This document shows positions 1 through 8,559 of a DNA stretch of 64,000 bases, one piece after another. Position 1 is the stretch's first letter. Each line of letters starts with the position of its first letter. Origin of the DNA: Burkholderia sp. Bp9143 (GTDB lineage Bacteria > Pseudomonadota > Gammaproteobacteria > Burkholderiales > Burkholderiaceae); contig NZ_QTPO01000016.1 in NCBI RefSeq assembly GCF_003853645.1, positions 1 through 64,000 of the forward strand, read 5' to 3'. The notes beneath the pieces were generated by a model. It did not search any database and was not told where the DNA came from. It saw nothing but the letters and a program-made list of their open reading frames with translations. Both the position numbers and the translations under genes were made by a program.

Positions 1-3000
1 GGTGTCGAAACCGGCGCCACCGTCGAATACTCGATCGATGGCGGTCATACCTGGAACACCAGTTTCAACGCCGTCGAAGGGATGAACGACGTCCAGGTCC
101 GGCAAACCGACATCGCAGGCAACATCTCAGATCCGACTTCGTTCAGCTTCACGCTCGATACGGCGGCCGCTGCGCCCAGTGTCGCGCTCACCACCGACTC
201 CGGCAGCAGCGCCACCGACCACATCACCAACGTCGGCACGCTCAATTTGACCGGTGTCGAAACCGGTGCCAGCGTGCAGTACAGCGTCGATGGCGGCTCG
301 CATTGGAGTACAAGCTTCAGCGCCGTCGAAGGGCTGAACAACGTGCAGGTTCGCCAGATCGACGTCGCGGGTAACACCTCGTCGGCCACGTCGTTCAGCT
401 TCACGCTCGATACGTCGGCCGCTGCACCCAGCGTCGCGTTGACGACCGACTCCGGCAGCAGCGCCACCGACCACGTCACCAATGTTGGCACGCTCAACGT
501 CACCGGCATCGAAACCGGCGCCACCGTGCAGTACAGCGTCGATGGCGGCTCGCATTGGAACACGAACTTCAGCGCCGTCGATGGGTTGAACAACGTGCAA
601 GTCCGGCAGATCGACGTCGCGGGCAACACCTCGTCGGCCACGTCGTTCAGCTTCACGCTCGACACCTCGGCCGCCGCGCCCAGCGTTGCGTTGACGACCG
701 ACTCCGGCAGCAGCGCCACCGACCACGTCACCAACGTCGGCACGCTCAATGTGACCAGTGTCGAAACCGGCGCCACCGTGCAGTACAGCATCGATGGCGG
801 ATCGCATTGGAACACGAGCTTCAGCGCCGTCGAAGGGTTGAACAACGTGCAAGTCCGTCAGATCGACGTCGCGGGCAACACCTCGTCGGCCACGTCGTTC
901 AGCTTCACGCTCGATACGTCGGCCGCTGCACCCAGCGTCGCGTTGACGACCGACTCCGGCAGCAGCGCCACCGACCACATCACCAACGTCGGCACCTTGA
1001 ACCTCACCGGTGTCGAAACCGGCGCCACCGTGCAATACAGCATCGACAACGATTCACACTGGAACACGAGCTTCAGTGCGGTCGAAGGGTTGAACAACGT
1101 GCAGGTCCGGCAGATCGACGTCGCGGGCAACACCTCGTCGGCCTCGTCGTTCAGCTTCACGCTCGATACGTCGGCCGCTGCACCCAGCGTTGCGCTGACG
1201 ACCGACTCCGGCAGCAGCGCCACCGACCACATCACCAACGTCGGCACCTTGAACCTCACCGGCATCGAAACCGGCGCCACCGTGCAGTACAGCATCGACA
1301 ACGGTTCACACTGGAGCACAAGCTTCAGTGCCGTCGAAGGGCTGAACAACGTGCAAGTTCGCCAGATCGACGTCGCGGGCAACACCTCGTCGGCCACGTC
1401 GTTCAGTTTCACGCTCGACACCTCGGCCGCCGCGCCCAGCGTCGCGCTGACGACCGACTCCGGCAGCAGCGCAACCGACCACATCACCAACGTCGGCACA
1501 CTCAACGTCTCAGGCATCGAAACCGGCGCCACCGTGCAATACAGCATCGACAACGGCGCACACTGGAACACCACATTCAGCGCCGTCGAAGGCGTGAACA
1601 ACGTGCAAGTCCGTCAGATCGACATCGCGGGCAATATCTCGAACGCCACGAGCTTGAGTTTCGCGCTCGACACAACCGCGCCGTCGACGCTGTCATGGCA
1701 GTTCACCGGCCACACACTGACCGCCACCACCGACACGTCGAATGTATGGAAAGTCCTGGTCCACGACAACACGACCAACGCCGATTACACCGCAACGCAA
1801 CAAACCGCCGGAACCTGGACCGTCTCGCAACAGAGCCTCAATCTCAACAAGGACTCCGTCACCGTGACCGAGTGGGACACCGCGGGCAACTCGCGCTCGT
1901 CCACACATGTGGCGCCCGCCGGGGTCGCCGGATCCGAGATCAACCTGGCGCTCGCCGATCCGTCCGGCCACGCGTCCGATCTCGCGGTGACGATCGCCGG
2001 CATCCCGTCCGGCTGGACGCTGAATGCCGGCACCGACCTCGGCAACGGCGCATGGCTCGTGCCGACGAATGACCTCGGCGCGCTCACCGTCACGCCGCCC
2101 ACCTCCTTCACCGGCGCCACCGTGCTCACGGTGACCGAAACGTGGACCGCCGCGGACGGCAGTCACGCAGCCGCCACGATCACGGACAACGTCGAAGCAT
2201 ACGCGGCCAACGCACCGATCTTCGCGTGGTCGGGCGACGACCAGCTGACGGGATCCGCCGGCCACGACCTGTTCGTCTTCTCGCAGCCGATCGGCAACGA
2301 CACGCTGCACACGTTCGACCTCGCCGCCGACAAGATCGATCTCGTGGGCTTCACGGGCATCGCGAGCTTCAGCGACGTCCAGACGCACCTGGCAGACGAC
2401 GCCAACGGCAATGCGGTGCTCACGCTGGGCGACGGCGCCACCATCACGGTGACGGGCGTTCATTCGGCCGACCTCACCAGCGACAACTTCGTGTTCGACC
2501 AGGAACCGGTCGTGCAGAACGCCGGCATCATGACAGTGAACGACGGCGCGATGCTGCCGATCGGCGGAACCGTGGAGAACACGGGAACGATCGCACTCGG
2601 CTCGACCGGCGACATCACCCGGTTCGAAATCCTCGCGAAAAGCGCGACCCTGGAAGGCGGCGGGCACGTGACACTGTCCGACGACAGCCACAACGTCGTG
2701 TTCGGCAGCACGCCGGATGCAACGCTCGTGAACGTCGACAACACGATCTCGGGTTCCGGACAGCTCGGCGCCGGCCAACTGACGCTCGTCAACGAAGGAA
2801 CGATCGTCGCCGACGGCGCCAACGCGCTCGTCATCGACACGGGCGCGCACGCCGTCGCCAACGCCGGCACGCTCGAGGCGACGGGCGGCGGCGGCCTCGT
2901 GATCGAAAGCGCGGTGACCAATACGGGCAACCTGTGGGCCAACAACGGCAACCTGACGATCCACGGCGACGTGACGGGCGCCGGAAGCGCGACGATCAGC

Positions 3001-3360
3001 GGCGCCGCAACGCTGGAGTTCGGCGGTGCGTCCGCGGAAAACACGACGTTCGCCGATGGTGCCGCGGGGACACTCAAGCTGGATCAGTCCGCCGGCTTCA
3101 CCGGTACGGTTAGCGGCTTCGGCGCCGGCGACTCGCTCGACCTGACCGACGTTCTGTTCGGCGATCACACGACGCTGAGCTTCACGGCCAACGACGCGGG
3201 AACGGGCGGCACGCTGACGGTCAGCGACGGCGTCCACACCGCCCAGGTCGCGCTTCAGGGCAATCTGTCGGGCGGCAGCTTCCAGCTCGCGCACGATCAG
3301 GGCAGCGGCACCGTGGTCACTTACGTCCCGCCGCCGCTGCCGCACGTACAGGATGTTTGA
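1..3360 (+). CDS. Giant repeat adhesin with type I secretion-type motif, C-terminal part (5' end outside window)
   Basis: The reading frame is open from base 1, so only the last 1119 residues are seen. Residues 58-561 are six tandem 84-residue Ig-like repeats, each starting APSVALTTDSGSSATDH and ending FSFTLDT; a seventh partial copy lies before them. Residues about 562-740 are a transition with two more beta-rich modules. Around residue 743 comes GDDQLTGSAGHDLFVF followed by a D/G-rich segment, as in the target region of RTX/VCBS-type proteins exported by type I secretion. The last 280 residues are a further beta-strand-rich domain ending PPPLPHVQDV. The family (BapA/LapA-like large adhesins) acts at the cell surface in attachment and biofilm. 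The TolC-like gene follows directly, which supports type I export; no ABC or membrane-fusion gene is in the window. A RTX-type autotransporter is less likely because no beta-barrel is present. Confidence 0.88.
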   Translation, partial: GVETGATVEYSIDGGHTWNTSFNAVEGMNDVQVRQTDIAGNISDPTSFSFTLDTAAAAPSVALTTDSGSSATDHITNVGTLNLTGVETGASVQYSVDGGSHWSTSFSAVEGLNNVQVRQIDVAGNTSSATSFSFTLDTSAAAPSVALTTDSGSSATDHVTNVGTLNVTGIETGATVQYSVDGGSHWNTNFSAVDGLNNVQVRQIDVAGNTSSATSFSFTLDTSAAAPSVALTTDSGSSATDHVTNVGTLNVTSVETGATVQYSIDGGSHWNTSFSAVEGLNNVQVRQIDVAGNTSSATSFSFTLDTSAAAPSVALTTDSGSSATDHITNVGTLNLTGVETGATVQYSIDNDSHWNTSFSAVEGLNNVQVRQIDVAGNTSSASSFSFTLDTSAAAPSVALTTDSGSSATDHITNVGTLNLTGIETGATVQYSIDNGSHWSTSFSAVEGLNNVQVRQIDVAGNTSSATSFSFTLDTSAAAPSVALTTDSGSSATDHITNVGTLNVSGIETGATVQYSIDNGAHWNTTFSAVEGVNNVQVRQIDIAGNISNATSLSFALDTTAPSTLSWQFTGHTLTATTDTSNVWKVLVHDNTTNADYTATQQTAGTWTVSQQSLNLNKDSVTVTEWDTAGNSRSSTHVAPAGVAGSEINLALADPSGHASDLAVTIAGIPSGWTLNAGTDLGNGAWLVPTNDLGALTVTPPTSFTGATVLTVTETWTAADGSHAAATITDNVEAYAANAPIFAWSGDDQLTGSAGHDLFVFSQPIGNDTLHTFDLAADKIDLVGFTGIASFSDVQTHLADDANGNAVLTLGDGATITVTGVHSADLTSDNFVFDQEPVVQNAGIMTVNDGAMLPIGGTVENTGTIALGSTGDITRFEILAKSATLEGGGHVTLSDDSHNVVFGSTPDATLVNVDNTISGSGQLGAGQLTLVNEGTIVADGANALVIDTGAHAVANAGTLEATGGGGLVIESAVTNTGNLWANNGNLTIHGDVTGAGSATISGAATLEFGGASAENTTFADGAAGTLKLDQSAGFTGTVSGFGAGDSLDLTDVLFGDHTTLSFTANDAGTGGTLTVSDGVHTAQVALQGNLSGGSFQLAHDQGSGTVVTYVPPPLPHVQDV
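172..1683 (+). repeat. Six tandem 252-bp repeats inside the adhesin gene
   Basis: Unit boundaries fall at 172, 424, 676, 928, 1180 and 1432, each exactly 252 bp (84 codons), and a partial unit occupies 1-171. The copies are nearly identical at DNA level, including synonymous sites. The last unit (1432-1683) diverges most near its end, where the conserved T-S-A-A junction is replaced. Confidence 0.95.
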
Positions 3361-3367
3361 GCCGATC

Positions 3368-4741
3368 ATGAACAAGAAGCGTCCTCTGCTTGCACTGCTC
3401 GCATTCGCGTCGGCGCTCGCGGGCACCGCCGCGCCCGCCACCGCGCAAAGTCTGCAGGAAGCGGTCGAGAAGGCGATCCGGACCAACCCCGAGGTCCTTG
3501 CCACGACATACAACCGCGAAGCGGCGGATCAGGGACTGAAGCAGGCGCGGGCCGGCTACCTGCCCCGCGTGGACGTCGACGCATCGATCGGCAAGGAGCA
3601 GCGCGACGATGTCGAAACGCGTCTGCTCGGGCTGAACCGGACGACGTTCACGCACCGGACGGCCAACGTGACGTTGTCGCAAATGCTGTTCGACGGTTTC
3701 GCGGTCAGGAGCGAAGTGGCGCGGCAACGGGCACGCATCGACTCATCCGCGAATCGCGTCGCGTCCACGTCGGAGGATGTGGCGCTACGCGTGGTGGGCG
3801 CGTACCTGGAAGTCCTGCGGCGCCAGGAAACGGTCGCCGCCGCCACCGACAATCTGGAATCCCATCGCCGGATCCACGATCAGATCAAGCTGCGCAGCGA
3901 CCGCGGCGTCGGCCGGCGCGCCGACCTGTACCAAGCGGAAAGCCGGCTGGCGCTCGCCCAGGACAACTTGCGGTCCGAGCAAAGCAACCTGAAAGACGCC
4001 GAAGTGGCCTACGCGCGGCTGGTGGGCGTGCCGCCTGATGTGCTCGTCAAGCCGGTCGCGCCGGAGGCCGCGCTTCCGCCGACAGAACGACTCGCACTGG
4101 ATACGGCGCTGGCAAACCACCCGTCCCTCGCGGGCGCCGATGCGGACGTCGCCCAGGCCAATGCGCAATATGACGCGGCGAAGGCCGCACTATGGCCGCG
4201 CCTCGACCTGGAGCTCAGCGCGAGCCACGACCGCGACGGCGTGCTCGGCCCGACGAACGACCGCCGCGTGATGCTGCGGCTGCGCTACAACCTGTTCCAG
4301 GGCGGCGCCGACAAGGCTCGAATCGGCGAGGCGCATGCGCAGATCCGGGAAGCCGAGGAAGACCGCAACCGCACGCGCCTCGAGATCGCGGAAAGCGAGT
4401 CGCACGCCTACAACGCGTACGTCACCGCCCGCGACCGGTTGGTCGTGCTCAAGCAATACATGGATTCAAGCGCGTCGACGCGTGAGGCCTATCAGTTGCA
4501 GTTCGGCATCGGTCAACGTTCGCTGCTCGACCTGCTCAACGCCGAGAACGAGTATTACAGTGCCCGCATCGATTACATCAGCGGTCAATATGCGGAAGTG
4601 GCGAGCGCGTACCGCGTGTTCGCCGGGATGGGGCAACTGCTCGACACGCTTCACGTCGCGCGGCCGGCGCAGGCATGGGGCGCCGGCGCCGTGCAGCCGG
4701 CAATGGCCTTCGACCGGCGCGCATCCGATCCCGGCAAATGA
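3368..4741 (+). CDS. TolC-family outer-membrane efflux/secretion channel
   Basis: This 457-residue protein has a signal peptide (basic MNKKR, hydrophobic run, ATAQS cleavage region) and then two repeats of long alpha-helical hairpins with short beta segments, the layout of TolC/OEP proteins. Recognisable family features are the N-terminal SLQEAVEKAIRTNPEVLA stretch and the second-half RLRYNLFQGG and FGIGQRSLLDLLNAENEYY stretches. An in-frame ATG at 3353 overlaps the adhesin stop, but the ATG at 3368 gives the proper signal peptide and is preferred. The gene starts 7 bp after the adhesin stop, so the two are probably cotranscribed and this is likely the outer-membrane channel for that adhesin. 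Length is normal for the family. A drug-efflux role cannot be excluded from sequence alone. Confidence 0.9.
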   Translation: MNKKRPLLALLAFASALAGTAAPATAQSLQEAVEKAIRTNPEVLATTYNREAADQGLKQARAGYLPRVDVDASIGKEQRDDVETRLLGLNRTTFTHRTANVTLSQMLFDGFAVRSEVARQRARIDSSANRVASTSEDVALRVVGAYLEVLRRQETVAAATDNLESHRRIHDQIKLRSDRGVGRRADLYQAESRLALAQDNLRSEQSNLKDAEVAYARLVGVPPDVLVKPVAPEAALPPTERLALDTALANHPSLAGADADVAQANAQYDAAKAALWPRLDLELSASHDRDGVLGPTNDRRVMLRLRYNLFQGGADKARIGEAHAQIREAEEDRNRTRLEIAESESHAYNAYVTARDRLVVLKQYMDSSASTREAYQLQFGIGQRSLLDLLNAENEYYSARIDYISGQYAEVASAYRVFAGMGQLLDTLHVARPAQAWGAGAVQPAMAFDRRASDPGK

Positions 4742-4781
4742 CAGGACCCCGGGATTCGGCATTCCGCCCCCGGGGCCCTGT
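4741..4781 (+). terminator. Hairpin after the TolC-like gene
   Basis: Arms at 4741-4753 and 4769-4781 pair over 13 positions with one mismatch (ACAGGACCCCGGG with CCCGGGGCCCTGT). It begins at the stop codon and lies between converging genes. No T-run follows, so intrinsic termination is only probable. Confidence 0.5.
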
Positions 4782-4800
4782 CGTCGCCGAAGTTGCCTGA

Positions 4801-4831
4801 GGCGTCGGGCATCATCCGCATGCCCGACGCC
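4801..4831 (-). terminator. Perfect 12-bp hairpin downstream of the trimeric autotransporter gene
   Basis: GGCGTCGGGCAT (4801-4812) pairs perfectly with ATGCCCGACGCC (4820-4831) around a 7-nt loop. It lies 29 bp past the minus-strand stop and probably ends that transcript, possibly acting on both strands. No T-run is seen. Confidence 0.55.
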
Positions 4832-4859
4832 CCCGACGGTCAACGCACGTCGCGTCGCA

Positions 4860-7592
4860 TCAGAACTGATACCCCGCACCGACCACCGCACCGAAGTCCG
4901 ACCGCGCATTCCCCGTCACCGACGCCTTGACGACCCAGCGATTGCTCTCCGTCACGTACGAATATCCGGCCGCGAACCCTTGCTGCCCGTGATAGTTCGA
5001 GGTCGCCGCCGACACCATCGAGCGCCCGGCCCCCGTCGGCTGCGGCAACCCGGCCACCGCCATCGCCGACGCCACGCCGCCGTATATGTCCTTCTTCAGG
5101 TCGCTGAACGCGTTGTACACCTGCCCGATCCGCTGGTCGGTATAGCCCTTCGCCTGCGTCGACGCGGTATTGAGGTTGTCGTTCAGCTGCTGCACGTTCA
5201 CCGCGTCGGTCGGCGCCGTGCCGGCCGCCACGTTCGTGACCTGACGCTCGCTGCCCTTCGCGCCGACCGAGAACGAGTTGTCGCGATCCGCAACCGAACC
5301 CTGGCCGACCGCCACCGCATTCTTGCCGGTTGCCGTCGCCGTCGAGCCGATCGAGCCCGCATCGGCACGCGCGATCCACGTCGCGTTCGCATCGGTTGCC
5401 GCCGCGCGGACCTGGTCGTTCGCCGCCGCCGTCTTCAGCGCGTCGTTGAACTGGGCCATGTTGACCGCGTCGTTGGCGTTCACGCCGGCCGCGACACCCG
5501 TCAGCACGCGGTCGCCCGCCGTGCCGGAGAAATTCACGCTGGTGCCGCCCGAGTCCTTGCCGACCGTGATCGCGCCGTTCGGGTCCTGTTGCTGCACGAG
5601 GCCGGCCTTGCCGTTCGCGATGTTGGTCACGTTGCTCTGCAGGTTCGCGATATCGGTCGTGTTCTTCGACACCTGCTGGTTCGTCGCGTAGAGCTGTGAG
5701 CCGTTCACCGCGTCCGTGCTGGTCGCGCCGAGCGTGCCGGCCTTCACGTTGGTGATGCGCGTGCCGCCCGCACCGCCGAGCGTGATCGACCTTTTCGACG
5801 CGTCGTCGTACTGAACCGCGAGCGCGCCGAGCTGATCGAGGTTCGACTGCACCGACTTCAGCTGCTTCACGTTCACCGCGTCCGTATCGTCGGTGCCGGC
5901 CGCGACGTTCTTCAGCACGACCGCCGCGTTCGGGTTGCCGCCGACCAGCGACACCGAGTTCAGCCGGTTGCCGTTGCCGTCGACGTCGTACTTGACGACG
6001 TTCTTCACGGCCTCGCCAGCCTGGTTCGACACCTGCGTGATCTGCTGCTCGAGATCGGACTTCACGCCGTACAACTGGCCGCCGTTCACCGCGTCCGTGC
6101 TGCCGGCCGACACGCCGCCTTCCGCGACGTTGGTCACGCGCACCGGCACGCCGCCGTTGCCCGCGCCGAGCGACACCTGCCGCTTGCTTGCATCGTCGTA
6201 CTTCACGGCGAGCGCGTCGAGCTGGCTCGTGCCGTCGTGGATCGCCGCGTTCAGCTGGTCGACGTTGACCGCATCGGTGCCGTTCTGGCCGGCCGCGAGG
6301 TTGCCGATACGCTGCGGCGCGTTGCCGCCGTGGCTGGCGTCGTAGGTGCCGAGGCTCGCATTCCATTGCAGCGCATCCTGCCGCAGCGCCGCGATGTTGC
6401 CGGTGTTCGTCGTCACCTGGTCGCCGAGCTTCGTCACGCTGTTGCCGACGTTGGTAATCGACTGGTTGAGCGTATCGGTCGCCTTGCCGAGCTGGCCGAC
6501 GTTCACCGCATCCGTATCGGCGACACCGGCCGCGACACCGCTGATCGTCGTGCCATTGCTGCCGTCGAGCGCGATCGCGGCATGCGTATCGTCGGTGTAT
6601 TTGACGACGTTCTGCGTCGCCGCCACGATGCTCGTGCTGAGGCTGTTGCCGACACTGGTCACGCGCTGGTCGACGTTCGCGATCGACGTCGACAGCGTAT
6701 TGCCGACCGAGGTCACGCGTGCGTCGACGTTGGCGATGCCGGTGCTGAGCGTGCTGTTGACGTTCTTCAGTTGCTGGACGTTGACGGCGTCCGTATCGGC
6801 CGCGCCGGCCGCGACGTTCCTGATCTGGCGCTCGTGGCCGAGCGAACCGAACGAGACCGCTCCGCCGACCGGTGCCGCCGTGCCGCCGAACACGGGCGTG
6901 CCGCCGTTGTTCGCGCCGACGCTGCCCGAGCCGATCGCGATCTGGTTGTTGTCGTTCGTCTGCGCGCCGGCACCGATCGCGACAGACTGCGTGCCGCCCG
7001 CACGGGTCTGGGTCGCGGCATCGTAGGATGCGCCGTTCGACACGCCGTCGCTCGTGGTCGGATTCGCGCCGCCGATCGCGATCGAGCGATCGCCGCTGGC
7101 CAGCGCCGAGTGGCCGAGCGCGATCGAACTCGTGCCGTGCGCATCCGCGACATTGCCGAACGCCATCGAGTAATCGCCGATCGCGGCGGACTGGCGGCCC
7201 ATCGCGAGCGCCGTATTGCCTTGCGCGACGGCCACCGTGCCGATCGCCGTGGCCGAGTTTGCCAGTGCCTGCGCGCCGACGCCGATCGCAATGCCGCCGC
7301 CGCTGCCGGAGCCGCCCTGGCTGCCCGCATTCGACTGGTCGCCGATCGCGATGCCGCTGGAGCCGGCCTTCGCATTCGCTCCGGACGTGAAGTTCGTGCT
7401 GCTCGTCGCGACGAACGCGCCGCTCTTCGTCGCGACACACAGCGGGTTCGTGCCGTCGATGCATTGCCCGTTCAGCGCGTTGTCCGGGTTGCCGCGATCG
7501 ACGAAGTTGTCCGCGTGTGCGGCCCCCGCGACCAGCACGCCTGCGCTTGCGAACATGGCGGCGACGAGCGCCGAAATCTGGTTCCTCTGCAT
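4860..7592 (-). CDS. Trimeric autotransporter adhesin (YadA/Hia type)
   Basis: This 910-residue protein has a signal peptide (MQRNQISALVAAMFASAGV...GAAHA). Residues about 75-225 carry YadA-head left-handed beta-roll repeats of the GxxAxAxGxxAxA type (SSGIAIGDQS, SATAIGTVAVAQGN, SIALGHSALASGDRS). Several neck motifs of the form NVAAGxxxTDAVNVxQL mark head-to-stalk transitions, and long coiled-coil stalk segments lie between them. The C-terminal 75 residues are the membrane anchor, ending in GAGYQF with the terminal aromatic residue of outer-membrane proteins. Trimers insert through the anchor (type Vc secretion) and bind host or matrix. A GGAG ribosome site sits 6 nt before the ATG. Transcription converges on the TolC-like gene. 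Specific ligands cannot be inferred. Confidence 0.93.
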   Translation of the reverse strand: MQRNQISALVAAMFASAGVLVAGAAHADNFVDRGNPDNALNGQCIDGTNPLCVATKSGAFVATSSTNFTSGANAKAGSSGIAIGDQSNAGSQGGSGSGGGIAIGVGAQALANSATAIGTVAVAQGNTALAMGRQSAAIGDYSMAFGNVADAHGTSSIALGHSALASGDRSIAIGGANPTTSDGVSNGASYDAATQTRAGGTQSVAIGAGAQTNDNNQIAIGSGSVGANNGGTPVFGGTAAPVGGAVSFGSLGHERQIRNVAAGAADTDAVNVQQLKNVNSTLSTGIANVDARVTSVGNTLSTSIANVDQRVTSVGNSLSTSIVAATQNVVKYTDDTHAAIALDGSNGTTISGVAAGVADTDAVNVGQLGKATDTLNQSITNVGNSVTKLGDQVTTNTGNIAALRQDALQWNASLGTYDASHGGNAPQRIGNLAAGQNGTDAVNVDQLNAAIHDGTSQLDALAVKYDDASKRQVSLGAGNGGVPVRVTNVAEGGVSAGSTDAVNGGQLYGVKSDLEQQITQVSNQAGEAVKNVVKYDVDGNGNRLNSVSLVGGNPNAAVVLKNVAAGTDDTDAVNVKQLKSVQSNLDQLGALAVQYDDASKRSITLGGAGGTRITNVKAGTLGATSTDAVNGSQLYATNQQVSKNTTDIANLQSNVTNIANGKAGLVQQQDPNGAITVGKDSGGTSVNFSGTAGDRVLTGVAAGVNANDAVNMAQFNDALKTAAANDQVRAAATDANATWIARADAGSIGSTATATGKNAVAVGQGSVADRDNSFSVGAKGSERQVTNVAAGTAPTDAVNVQQLNDNLNTASTQAKGYTDQRIGQVYNAFSDLKKDIYGGVASAMAVAGLPQPTGAGRSMVSAATSNYHGQQGFAAGYSYVTESNRWVVKASVTGNARSDFGAVVGAGYQF

Positions 7593-8559
7593 TTTTTGCT
7601 CCGTTTTGTGACTTTTGGTTTGAATACGGACTACTTACGTTTATTCACAACTTCGACTTCAACTTCAAATTCAGTGCGCGATGCGCTGCCCGTTCCTGGC
7701 TGACCTCGCCCGCATCAGCCGCCAGGCGGGTCGACCCTTCGTATCGATAAGGCGTGCGCACGCGCGGGCGCACCGCTCCGTCGACGGTGCGTTCCGTTCA
7801 TTCGATACAAACCTCAGGAATGCAAAATGACCTTCATGGACGAGTTCGCCCCGGCTGATTCTCGCGAGTCAACCTGCCGTCATCGACATTCCGAATTGGA
7901 TGTCGCGAGAGCCGCGACCAACCCCGTCTCTTTTATTTCATCTGCCGCACGCAAACGAATTGCTTGCACCACGGCATGCCGGATGTCCCACCTGTCGAAT
8001 CCATCCGTCATCCAAAGTTCGGACGAATTATGGGACACGCCTCGGCATTAGAGAAGGCGGCATTCTTTATAGATTGCAAAATCCAATATTTTCAATGAGT
8101 TGCATTAAAAACACCCGTCGCGCAAACGATTTCTTATTGCCGCACTTAATAAAAATGTTTTCCCGAACGGACGAATACTTTGCCGGAGCGCACCAGGATT
8201 AAAATCAATCAAAGAAAAAATCGTAAAAAAGAAAAAGCCAATTCAATGGCGTCACCGATCCGCGTCGGATTAATACAAGCCACCACGCTAGCGAGAATCA
8301 AAATATCCCCCTACAATTCCGCTCGCATCGATTCCGGCAGCGGCAATCATCCGCCCCTTTATCGGCTCAGTGATCAAAAGAAACAACGCCGAGTAATGCG
8401 CCGTCATACTGCCTGCCGTGCAGCCCGGCGAGTCCGCTTGTCGATGCGAGCGTGCCATGCGTTTTCGCGAAGTCATGTCGCGGCTTCCGACGATTGTCCT
8501 GAACCGGAATCGATCGCGCGCAGGAACGCTGCCCGCAGCCCTTCCTGAACAGGTACACG
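7593..8559. other. Long AT-rich intergenic region between divergent adhesin and response-regulator genes
   Basis: No credible gene was found in these 967 bases on either strand; the open frames have no family-like features and poor starts. Bases about 7850-8390 are visibly AT-rich for this genome, with A/T runs near 8100-8250. The region must hold the promoters of both flanking genes. A small RNA or silencer-protein binding region is possible but not shown. Confidence 0.6.
7640..7673 (-). promoter_or_regulatory. Candidate adhesin promoter overlapping a tandem hexamer repeat
   Basis: Four tandem hexamers occupy 7650-7673 (plus strand ACTTCG, ACTTCA, ACTTCA, AATTCA). On the minus strand the repeat supplies TTGAAG (7668-7663) as a possible -35, then a 17-bp spacer, then AATAAA (7645-7640) as a possible -10. 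Each hexamer matches the consensus at four of six positions. The position fits a 5' leader of about 40 nt for the adhesin gene. Confidence 0.35.

Noticed and set aside
172..1683. Regular repeats as a possible CRISPR array
   Set aside because: The period is 252 bp with no unique spacers, and every unit is an in-frame protein module.
1693..3513. 606-aa minus-strand frame across the adhesin end
   Set aside because: It is Arg/Ala/Gly-rich with no family features and lies antisense to a well-supported adhesin and TolC-like gene.
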